Assembly (NCBI GenBank): GCA_945787295.1 | Contig: CALZHQ010000032.1 | Coordinates: 1 to 27,312 of the forward strand | DNA: 27,312 nt | Direction: 5' to 3' | Source of the DNA: an uncultured Desulfuromonadales bacterium | GTDB taxonomy: Bacteria > Desulfobacterota > Desulfuromonadia > Desulfuromonadales > Geopsychrobacteraceae | Part shown: positions 1 through 12,000 of the stretch, one piece after another | How positions within the stretch are numbered: the stretch's first letter is position 1 | Layout: every line of letters starts with the position of its first letter | Translations under genes and position numbers: made by a program | Notes under the pieces: model-generated | The model's input: only the letters and a program-made list of their open reading frames with translations | Database searches by the model: none | Told to the model about the DNA's origin: nothing

Positions 1-2
1 CC

Positions 3-3000
3 ACCGGCGCCTTGATCAGCATTGCGGCAGGCCAAACGGCGCCTGGCGACTGCGCGACCTGTCACACCGGGACCTGGGAAGCCGAGCATTCGACCATGCC
101 AAACCATACCGGTATCGTCACCGTGACAGGCACCACCTGCGGGACCTGCCACGACGACACTCTGGTCAGCGTGGCAGCCGATACTCATAACGCCTGCATT
201 AGTTGCCACGACGCCATAACTGGCGCCCTAATCAGCATTGCGATAGGCCAAACGGCACCTGGTAATTGCGCGACCTGCCATACCGGCACCTGGGAGGCCG
301 AGCATCCGGTTGCCTCTGATCATACTGGTATTGTCACCGTCGGCAGCACCAGCTGCGCCAGCTGTCATGACGACACCCTGGTCAGTGCGGCAGTCGATAC
401 CCATAATGCCTGCGCCAGCTGTCATAACGCCGCAGACGGTGCTCTGATCAGTATTGCCACAGCTCAGGCTGCCCCTGGTGACTGCGAAACCTGTCATACG
501 ACCGGGTTTGACACCATCCACACCGCCCATGCGCATACTGTGGTACAAGGTCCTGGTGATCTCTCCCACATTGCCCCGGGTCAGCTGTGCAGCAACTGTC
601 ACGTGGTATCAACCTGGGCCGAGATCGAAGGCACTGAGCACAATGTCCCGACCAACGGGGCCGGCTCTTGTGCCACCTGTCACAACAGCCCACGACAAGA
701 AGTCATCGACGCCATCAATCTTGGCGCAAACCCGACCAACTGTCTGCCGTGTCACTCGAACAAGGACATGACCCCCCACGGTAGTGCCAACCACATGACC
801 CTCGGTTATGTCACTGGCGGCGCAACTCCGTGCCTGACCTGTCATGATCCGGGTGGCAGTACGAATGAGGCGGTCACCATCATTCATAATAGTAACTGTG
901 CACTTTGCCATACCACCATACCGGCGCTGCAGCCTGGCGTCCCAGTCGGTGGCGGTGACTGTTTGACCTGTCACACCAGCACCTGGGATGTGACCCACAC
1001 CACCAACACCCCGAGTCACAACACGCTGATTCAGGTGGCCGCGACCGGCTGTGCCAGCTGTCACAGCGATCCTCCGCCGCTCACCGATGCTGGCGATCCG
1101 AAGGTGCACAATGCCTGCGCCACCTGTCACGATGTAAATGGCGGACTGGTCAGCAGTGCGGTTGGTCAGGACTTCACCACTGGCGGCGACTGCGCCACCT
1201 GCCATACCGGCGGCTTTGACGTCACCCATGCAGCACATGCACATACAGTTGCCTTGAATGCCGCTGACATTTCTGCTGGTCTTTCCTGCGGTTACTGCCA
1301 TGTTGTGGCGAACTGGACTGAAATTGATGGGACCGAGCATAATGTCGCCACCAACGGGGCCGGTTCCTGCTCAACCTGTCATAACAGCCCGAGAGTAGAA
1401 GTTCTGACCGCCATAGCAACGGGCGCCAACCCGACCGATTGTCTGGATTGTCATTCGGATAAAACAACGCTTCACGGCACGAGCGACCATACAGCGCTCG
1501 GCTATGTGACGACCACGGCATCATGCGTGACCTGTCACGATCCAGGTGTGGTCCCGAATGCGACGGTCAGCATCACGCATTTGAATAATTGCGCCCTCTG
1601 CCATACAACTCCTCCGTTCCTGCAGCCTGGTGTTCCGGGTCAAGGCGAATGTGTCTTCTGCCATAGCAGCACCTGGGAAGCCACCCATACGACAAATACC
1701 CCGGACCACAGCAACCTGGTTCAGGTGGCAACGACCGACTGCGCGAACTGTCACGACAACACCCTGGCCAGCGCCGCAGCCGATACCCACAACAGCTGCT
1801 CCAGCTGTCACAATGCCGACGGTACCCTCAGAAGCCTGGCGATCGGCAAGACCTTCGTTGCTGGGGGCGACTGTGCGACCTGTCATACCGGCACCTGGGA
1901 AGTAACTCACCCGACAGCACCAGACCATACAGCCCTGGTGGCCGTTGGTGTTAGCAGCTGTGCGAACTGTCACAGCAATCCACCGCCGTTGACCGATGCG
2001 GGCGACCCAAAGGTACACAATGCCTGCGTTAGCTGTCATAACGCCACCAGCGGCGCTCTGATCAGCAGTGCCGTCGGCAAGACCTTTGCGGTGGGTGGCG
2101 ACTGCGCCACCTGTCATACGACCGGTTTTGACACCATCCATACCGCCCATACTCATACTGTTGCGGAAGGCCCCGGTGATCTCTCCCACAACGCGCCGGG
2201 ACAGCCGTGTAGCAACTGTCACGTGGTTTCGACCTGGGCAGAAATCGAGGGAACCGAGCATAATGTACCGACCAACGGCGCCGGCTCCTGTGCCACCTGT
2301 CACAACAGCCCGCGGCAGGAAGTCATAGACGCCATCGCTCTTGGCGCTGATCCGACCAACTGTCTGAATTGCCATTCGAACAAGGATATGACTCCGCACG
2401 GCAGTGCCGACCACATGACCCTCGGTCACGTCACCGGCGGCGCAACTCCGTGCCTGAGCTGTCACGATCCTGGTGGCAGCACGAATGAGACGGTCACCAT
2501 CATTCACAACAGTGATTGTGTCCTTTGTCACACCAGTATACCTGCTCTGCAGCCTGGTTTGCCGGCTGGTGGCGGTGACTGCCTGGCATGTCACACAGAC
2601 ACCTGGACTGTCACCCACACCACCAATCCACCGAGCCATAACACCCTGGTCACGGTCACCGGAACCACCTGCGGCAGCTGTCACAGCGATCCGCCGCCAC
2701 TTGCCGATGCCGGCGATCCGACCAACCATAACGCCTGCGGCAGTTGTCATGATGTGGATGGCGGTTTGATCAGCAGTGCGGTCGGTAAAGACTTCACCAC
2801 TGGTGGTAACTGTGCAACCTGTCACACCGGCACTTGGGAAGCAAACCACACCCTGTCGCCAGCACCGGACCATACTGCTCTGGTGAACATAACCGGTACA
2901 ACCTGTGGACCTTGTCACACTGATCCGCCGCCGCTGGTCGATGCGGGTGATGCGACCAATCATAATGCCTGCGCCAGCTGTCATAACGCCGCTGACGGGG

Positions 3001-6000
3001 CTCTGTTGAGCAGCGCGATTGGCAAGACTTTCGGTGTGGGTGGTAACTGTGCAACCTGTCACTCCAACACCTGGGACGCTCTGCATAGCACCAATGTTGT
3101 GAGCCACAACAGCTTAGTTACTGTCACCGGCACTGGTACCACCGGCACCGGCTGTGCGAACTGTCACAGCGATCCTCCGCCGCTCACCGATGCTGGCGAT
3201 CCGAAGGTTCACAATGCCTGCGGCAGCTGTCACGATGCGAACGGTGCACTGATCAGCACTGCTATCGGCAAGGATTTCACTACTGGTGGTGACTGCGCAC
3301 TCTGTCACAACACAGGTTTCGATACGATCCATACTGCCCATGCGCACACGGTTGCCGAAGGAGCCGGCGATCTCTCCTACGATGCACCGGGTCAGCTGTG
3401 CAGCAACTGTCACGTGGTCTCGACCTGGGCCGAGATCGATGGCACCGAACACAACGTTCCGACCAATGGTGCCGGCTCCTGTGCCACCTGTCATAACAGC
3501 CCGCGGCAAGAAGTTATTGACGCCATCGCTCTGGGTGCAGATCCGACTAATTGCTTGAATTGCCACTCGAACAAGAACCTGACCGTTCACGGTAGCGCCG
3601 ATCATGTCGCACTCGGCTACGTTCTCGGCGGTGCCACGCCATGTCTGAACTGTCACGATACCGGTGCTGCGGTGAATGGCACCGTGGCCACCACCCATTT
3701 GAGTAACTGTACTCTGTGTCACACCACTGCGCCGGCGTTGCAGCCAGGCATCCCGGCCGGTGGCGGTGTGTGTACCGTTTGTCACACCAACACCTGGGAC
3801 GTTCTGCACATCACCAACACCCCAAGCCACAACAACCTGGTGCAGGTGGCTGCTACTAGCTGCGGACTCTGTCACAGCGATCCGCCACCACTGACCGATG
3901 CCGGCGATCCGAAGGTTCATAATACCTGTTCCAGCTGTCACGACGTGGACGGTGGCCGCATTAGCAGTGCTTCCGGTAAGGACTTCACGACTGGCGGTGA
4001 CTGTACGACCTGCCATCTGAGCAGTTGGGAAGTGACTCATACCACCAATACTCCAGACCACACTCCGTTGGTATCGGTAGTCGGTACCGGCACGACCGGA
4101 ACCGGCTGCGGTAATTGTCACAGCGATCCGCCGCCATTGACCGATGCCGGTGACGTGAAGGTGCACAATGCCTGCGCCAGCTGTCACGATGTGAACGGTG
4201 CGCGAATCAGCTTGGCAGTGGCCAAAACCTTCGCCGTCGGTGGCGATTGCGTGACCTGTCATGCCAGCGGTTTTGATGGTTCCCACAGCGCCCATACCCA
4301 TACCGTTCAACTCGGTGCCGGCGATCTCTCGCATAATGCGCCGGGTCAGCCGTGCAGCAACTGTCACGTGGTCTCGACCTGGGCCGAGATTGAAGGGACT
4401 GAGCACAATGTGCCGACCAACGGGGCCGGTTCCTGTGCGACCTGTCACAACAGCCCGCGTCAGGAAGTTATCGATGCGATCACCCTGGGTGCTGATCCGA
4501 CCAACTGTCTGGATTGCCATTCAAATAAGAACCTGACCGTCCATGGCAGCGCCGACCATATGACCCTCGGCTATGTCACGGTTGGAGCAACGCCATGCCT
4601 GAGTTGTCACGATCCGGGCGGCACTACGAACGAGACAGTGACGCTGATCCACAACAGCAACTGTGCCCTGTGCCATACCACGATCCCGGCGCTGCAGCCG
4701 GGTCTGCCGGCCGGCGGTGGTGACTGTCTGGCCTGCCATACCGATACCTGGGAAGTAACCCATACCACCAATACGCCGGACCACACCCCGCTGGTCACCG
4801 TGGTCGGCACCGGTAGTACCGGAACCGGTTGTGCGAACTGTCACAGCGATCCGCCGCCATTGACCGATGCCGGCGATGTCAAGGTGCATAACGCTTGCGC
4901 CAGCTGTCATAATGTCGATGGTGGACTGATCAGCAGTGCAGTTGGGCAGGACTTTACTACCGGCGGCGACTGCGCGACCTGTCACAGCAGCGGCTTTGAC
5001 ACCACGCACAGCACCCATGCGCATACCGTCCAACTCGGTGCCGGCGATCTCTCGCATAATGCGCCGGGTCAGCTGTGCAGCAACTGTCACGTGGTTTCGA
5101 CCTGGGCCGAGATTGAAGGGACTGAACACAACGTTCCGACCAACGGTGCCGGCTCCTGTGCCACCTGTCACAACAGCCCGCGTCAGGAAGTTATCGATGC
5201 GATCACCCTGGGTGCCGATCCGACCAACTGTCTGGATTGCCATTCAAATAAGAACCTGACCGTTCACGGCTCCGCCGACCACATGACCCTCGGTTATGTC
5301 ACGGTCGGGGCGACGCCATGCCTGAGCTGTCACGATCCGGGCGGCACTACGAACGAGACAGTGACGCTGATCCACAACAGCAACTGTGCCCTGTGCCACA
5401 CCACCATTCCTGCCCTGCAGCCGGGTCTGCCGGCCGGTGGCGGTGACTGCCTGGCGTGTCACACCGATACCTGGGATGTCACCCATACAACCAACACGCC
5501 GAGCCATAACACGCTGGTCACGGTGACCGGCACCACCTGCGGCAGCTGTCATAACGACCCGCCGCCGTTGACCAACCCGGGCGACCCGCGGGTGCATAGT
5601 GCCTGCTCTAGCTGTCACGATGCGAACGGCGGTCTGATCAGCAGCGCGGTCGGGACCGATTTCACCACCGGTGGCAACTGTGCGACCTGTCACACCACGA
5701 GCTGGGAAACGCTGCATAGTACCAACGTGCCGAGCCATAATGCCCTGGTGACCATCAGCGGCACCGGCACGACCGGAACCGGCTGTGGTAACTGTCACAG
5801 CGATCCGCCGCCACTCACCGATGCCGGTGATGTGAAGGTGCATAATGCGTGCGGCAGCTGTCACGATGTGAACGGCGCTCCGATCAGCAGCGCGATCGGT
5901 AAGACCTTCGTAGCCGGTGGCGACTGTGCGACCTGCCATAACAGCGGTTTTGACACCACTCACAACGCCCATACGCATACGGTCCAACTCGGCGCGGGCG

Positions 6001-9000
6001 ATCTCTCGCACAACGCACCGGGTCAGCCGTGCAGCGACTGTCATGTGGTCTCGACCTGGGCGGAGATTAATGGCACCGAACACAATGTGCCGACTAACGG
6101 TGCCGGCTCCTGTGCCACCTGTCACAACAGCCCGCGGCAGGAAGTCATCGACGCCATTACTCTGGGTGCCGATCCGACCAACTGTCTGGATTGCCACTCG
6201 AACAAGAACCTGACCGTTCACGGCAGTGCCGATCACATGACCCTCGGTTATGTCACGGCCGGAGCGACGCCGTGCCTGAGCTGTCATGATCCGGGTGGCA
6301 GCACCAATGAGACGGTTACGGTCATTCATAACAGTAATTGTGCCCTGTGCCACACCACCATTCCTGCCCTGCAGCCGGGTCTGCCGGCCGGAGGCGGTGA
6401 CTGTCTGGCCTGTCATGCCGATACTTGGGATGTCCTGCATACCACCAACACCCCGAGCCACAATACGCTGGTGACCGTGACCGGTACCCAGTGCGGCACC
6501 TGTCACAGCGACCCGCCGCCGCTCACCGATGCCGGCGATCCAAAGGTTCACAATACCTGCGCCAGCTGTCACGATGTGGATGGTGGGCTGATCAGCAGTG
6601 CCGTTGGTAAGGATTTCACCACCGGTGGTAACTGTGCGACCTGTCACACCGGCAGTTGGGAAGCGACCCATACCACCAACATTCCGAGCCACAACACTTT
6701 GGTCCAAGTGGCTGCGACCAGCTGTGCCAGCTGTCACAGCGATCCGCCGCCGTTGACAGATGCCGGCGATCCAACCAACCACAATGCCTGTGGTAGTTGT
6801 CACGATGTGAACGGTGCTCGGATCAGCAGTGCCTCTGGTCAGACCTTCGCTGCTGGTGGTGACTGTGCGACCTGTCACACCGGAACCTGGGAAGCCACCC
6901 ACACCCTGTCTCCTGCACCGGACCATACCGCCCTGGTAACTGTGACCGGCTCCACCTGTGGTCCTTGCCATAGTGATCCGCCGCCGCTCACCGATGCTGG
7001 TGATGCGACGAACCACAATGCCTGCGCCAGCTGTCATGACGCCACCACTGGTGCTCTGCTCAGCAGCGCGCTCGGCAAGACCTTCGCCGGCGGTGGTAAC
7101 TGTGCCACCTGTCACACCAGCAGCTGGGATGCTCTGCATACCACCAACACTCCGAGCCACAACGCTCTGGTTCAGGTGGGCGTAAGCAGCTGTGCCAGCT
7201 GTCACAGCGATCCGCCGCCATTGACTGATGCCGGCGATGCGAAGGTCCACAATGCCTGCGGTAGCTGTCACGATGCGAACGGTGTTCTGATCAGTTCTGC
7301 TGTGGGTACAGACTTCACCACCGGTGGTGATTGTGCCACCTGTCACACCAGCGGCTTTGACACCTTGCACTCAACCCATAGCCATACTGTCAGTTTGGGC
7401 GCCGGTGACCTGTCTGCCGGTAGTTCCTGTGGCAGTTGTCACGTGGTTGCCAACTGGACCGAGATCGATGGGACCGAGCATAATGTTGCCACCAACGGCG
7501 CCGGTTCCTGCGCGACTTGCCACAACAGCCCGCGTCAGGAAGTCATCGACGCCATCACCCTAGGGGCAAACCCGACCAACTGTCTGGATTGCCATTCGGC
7601 TAAGACTGCTGCTCACGGTAGTGTCGATCACGTGGCCCTCGGCTACGTCACCGGCGGTGCAACACCATGTCTGAGCTGTCACGATACCGGTGCAGCCGTC
7701 AACGGCACCGTTGAAACAACTCACCTGGACAACTGTACGCTCTGTCATACCACCGCACCGGCCCTGCAGCCTGGCGTGCCGGTCGGTGGCGGTGACTGTG
7801 TGACCTGTCACACCGACACTTGGGAAGTGACCCACACCACCAACACCCCGAGTCACAACCCGCTGGTGCAGGTGGCCGCGACCAGTTGCGGCAATTGTCA
7901 CACTGATCCGCCGCCGTTGACCGATGCAGGTGATTCGGCCAACCACAATACCTGTGGCAGCTGTCATGATGCGAACGGTGGTTTGATCAGCTCCGCGGTG
8001 GGTAAAGACTTCACCACCGGTGGCGACTGCGCGACCTGCCACACTGGGACCTGGGAGGCCGAGCACCCGTCGATGCCGAACCATACCGGTCTAGTTACCG
8101 TGACCGGCACCACTTGCGGGTCCTGCCACGACGACACCCTGGTCAGCGCAGCACCTGAGACCCATGACGCCTGCGCGAGTTGTCACAACCCAGTAGATGG
8201 TGCTCTGATCAGCATTGCAGCTGGCCAGACAGGAGCTGGCAACTGCGTCACCTGTCACACCGGCACTTGGGAAGCGATGCACACGACCATGCCGAACCAT
8301 ACCGGTCTTGTTACTGTGGCTGGCACGACCTGCGGGTCCTGTCACGACGATACCCTGGTCAGCGCTGCACCGACCACGCACAACGCCTGTGTAAGTTGTC
8401 ACGATACAGTCACTGGCGCATTGATCAGTATTGCAATAGGTCAAGCCGCTCCGGGTAATTGTGAAAGCTGTCACACCGACGCCTGGGAAACGATGCATGC
8501 AAACTCTTGTGGCTCTTGCCACGGTAACGGCACTGACCAACACTGGCCGCAACTGAGCAGCAGCGACCCGGCCGATTATCCGAACCGGGCCGGTTCCCAT
8601 GCCGAGCATGTCCTCTCCATTGCCGATGCGATCAACGGCGGCGGTTTCGGTAGTGGTACCACCGCTGAGAAGAACGCCAGCTGTATCTACTGCCATCCGG
8701 GCGGCACCCATACCAACGATGATTCTACGGCGCCAGCTGACCTCTATCAGGATGGTCAGGCCGGCAACAGCGATGCCGATGACAAGTACATCTACGTGCT
8801 TGACGACGCCGCCGTTCCGGGACCGGGCGGGACGAAGAACTTCCCGATCGATACCGATGGCAGCGCCAAAGCATACAACCACCTCGATCCGACCAACCCG
8901 ATCGAGAATTACGGCACCTGCAGCAACATCGATTGTCACAGTAGCGCCGCTTACACTCCGCATTGGTACGGCGATGTTGTGCCTCCGGGAACCATCACCG

Positions 9001-12000
9001 ATCTGGCCGCCAGCACCACCGATCCTGATGCGACTGAGCAGGTGCCGGGCAGTGTCGCCCTGACCTGGACGGCTCCGGGTGATGACGGTTTGTTACCCAC
9101 CAGGGCCTACCAGTACGAAGTACGCTACAGTACCTCGCCGATCAACGAAGGCAACTTCGCTTCGGCAACCCGCACCGGTGCGCCTCCCAAGGTGGCATTC
9201 AGAGGGATTACCGAAAAGATGGTGATAACCGGCCTGACTCCGGGTCAAAGCTACTACTTCGGTGTCCGGACCTACGATGAAACCTACGACCCGGCGCTGG
9301 CCAATAACGTCTCGCTGGTCGCGGCAACCGGCAGTTCTGTTGCCGCCCATGCAGATGATGTCAAACCGGAGTTCTTCGGGATGGATCGGGTCGATCTGAC
9401 CAACGAGTACTCGTACGACGGCAACCTGGTGACCACCGCGGTCGATCTGCACTGGACTGCCGGACAGGATTACAGCCTGCCGCTGACCTACCGGATCTGG
9501 TGGAGTGAGTATTCGCTGAAGACCCACCTGGCGCTGGGCGGCAGCCTGCCGACCAGCGATACCGGCTACACCGAAACCGGTGGCGTGCCGACCGAAGGTG
9601 GCAGCGATTACTTTATCTATACAACCACCACCCAAGCTGACGAGCACCGGCTCCAGGGCTTGACGGCAGGTGTGCTGTATAACCTGCTGGTCCGCGCGGT
9701 TGACAACTCGCCGGCAAGCAATACCGACACCAACACGGTTGTAAAGATGGTCCTGCCGAAGACCATGGCTGAGTTCAACTCAGATACAAAGATGTATTTG
9801 ACTAACAGCTCAAATGCTCTTGTTGTCCAGGCCGATCCGATCAATCCTGTCTGGCCAGGGGCTGGAACCAGTACCTTGACTGTTGGTGGTTCCCTGACCT
9901 GGGTGGCTTCATCAACCTACAGCTCTGATACCAATGTACAGGGAATCGGTTTCGATATCCTCGCGGCGAATCAAGACAAAGATACTGCGACTCTTGAGTA
10001 TCAACTCGGCTATGCCACCAGTGGCGGTAGTTGGGTTCAGTCGCTAGGCAATGAACCGGTCAAGTCGAGAGCCTTGGGCCGTAAGTCGAGTCGTGTCCAG
10101 AAACTGGGTATGTTCGATTTTGCCGATATCGTTCCTGCTGGATATAAGCTGGCCGTTCGTTTGTCGGCACCGGGGACCAACCCTGGAGATATTAATCTGT
10201 CATTCGGAACGAACAACAACAAGGGCCAGCTGCTGATCAACGAGCAGGCCTATAACCATGCACCGGATGCTCCGAGTGGCATCAATATCACCGAACAGCT
10301 AGTCGGCGGCTACCTGGATATCGACTGGACCGCATCGGGCGACAATGATCCGGGTCTCGGTCAGACCGTGAAATATGATGTCTTCGGTTCGGCCGATAAT
10401 GGCGGCAGCTATCCTTACGTCATCGCGACCGACGTCACCGATCCGGTGGCCGGAGTCACCTGGGATACGGTTCAGGATGGCTTGGCTGGCAGCAGCTACA
10501 ACATCAAGGTTAAGGTTGTGGCCCATGACGGCAACCTGTACGAGACCGGCCTTGCTGCTCCGAACGATCTGGATGCTGGCGTGGAGGGTATTTCCGGGAC
10601 TTATCTGCTGGATAACAGCGTCGACACCGAGCCGCCAGCTGCGCCGACGCTTGTAACATATAAAACGCGCCCGGTTCAGGGGACCGTGTACCTCGAATGG
10701 TTAGCGGTCGGCGATGACGGCGACAAGGGCTCAAGAGCCGGCCAGTACGATATCCGCTTCAGCAAGGTTTCAGCCGGTCCATTCGATTGGGCCACGGCAA
10801 CCCAAACAGATGGCGAGCCGACTCCTGGGTTCAAAGGAAGCATGGAAGAGTTCGATCTGATGCGGCTGGATCCGGAGAACGATTACTATATCGCCATGAA
10901 GGCCGCCGACGAGGCCGGCAACTGGTCGCCGCAGTCGAACGTTGTCACGGCAGTCGGTGGACGCGAGTTCTGCGGGACCTGCCATTCGACGCCGCCTGAG
11001 CTCGACCCGAATATCGGTACCCATAGGGCGCATGGCAACACCCTGGATGATTGCGTCAAGTGCCACGGTGAAGAGGTCTGGACCTACACGGTTCATCACT
11101 ACGACGGTCAGCTGAAGCTCGGCTGGGGTTACGATGCCTCAGGCACCCGTCTGCCGTCGGTTGAGGCTGATATCGTTGGTGACAACGTCAGCTACAGCCA
11201 GTTCAACGGCACCGAGATGGTGAAGATCTATGAAGACACCGACGGTGGTGGCGGCTTTAACGCCACCGGCACTTACGACGTGCCTCAGGGCTACAACGGC
11301 GACAGTGGTAGCTGCATGAACTTCGTCGATCCCACCGGTGGTACCAGCGGGGTCTACGCCAGTGGCTGTCACGGTCCCTTCGTACCCAAGTGGGCTGATG
11401 GTGCCGACGGCCCGCAGCTCGCACCCCAGTGTGCTGACTGCCATGGTGACAAGACGCCTGCGCGCGATCTTGACCCCTACGGACGGGTCTGGGACGACAA
11501 TGTCGCCGGCTTGCCAACGCCTGAAGTCCAGGCGTCTCCGCCGCTCGATAATCACGGCTATAACACCGGCCGCTTTGTCGGCGCCCACGAGAAGCACCTG
11601 AATATCTCGATGCGCTTCGCCAAAGGCGATCCCTGTCGACTCTGTCATCTGAATACCTGGGAGAGCGGTATGCACGCCAATACCAGCCAGGATGTTGTCT
11701 TCGACGTGGCCGCCGGTGTTGATGAAAACACCCCGGCTGTTTGGACGCCGAATGCCAGCGGCCCGGACACCCCGGGAACCTGTGGCAGCCTGAACGCCTA
11801 CAGCTGCCACGATACCGGGGCGACCTGGGACACTGGTACGCCAGCCAAGTGTAACGAATGTCACGGGTTCGGCGGGCTTGCCTACACGGTTGGGGCCGGT
11901 TCCAGCGAGATCGGCCATGTCATGGACGCTGGTCAGGTTCAGGATTGTACCCACTGCCATGTTGCTGGCCATCCGCAGTCGCCGGATGGCGTCACCCCGG

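Larger units (their letters stand above)
51..8459 (+). repeat. Coding tandem array of six-heme (L) and three-heme (S) units
   Basis: All 108 hemes of the array fit two units. L has six CxxCH motifs followed in order by GFD, VV(S/A), NSPR, S(N/D/A)K, D(P/T)G and TT(I/A/P)P. S has three CxxCH motifs followed by xxW, SDPPP (or DDTL) and D/NxxxG. L units lie at 483-959, 1191-1649, 2103-2579, 3294-3770, 4248-4724, 4971-5447, 5925-6401 and 7332-7796. S units fill the gaps: two at 51-482, then 1, 2, 3, 2, 1, 2, 4 between L units, and three at 7797-8459. Six of the eight L units are exactly 477 bp. The heme density is about one per 26 residues. Confidence 0.93.

Noticed and set aside
5244..7370. Long minus-strand open frame (708 codons) opposite the cytochrome array, and similar ones at 1521-3107, 3114-4520 and 11139-12842
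   Set aside because: They arise because the repeated coding units lack stop codons in the reverse frames. Their translations are repetitive, follow the heme repeat period, and have no ribosome-binding sites or domains.
51..8459. CRISPR-like periodic repeats
   Set aside because: The periodicity is coding: repeats are diverged at silent sites, units are 72-159 codons long, and the frame is open throughout.
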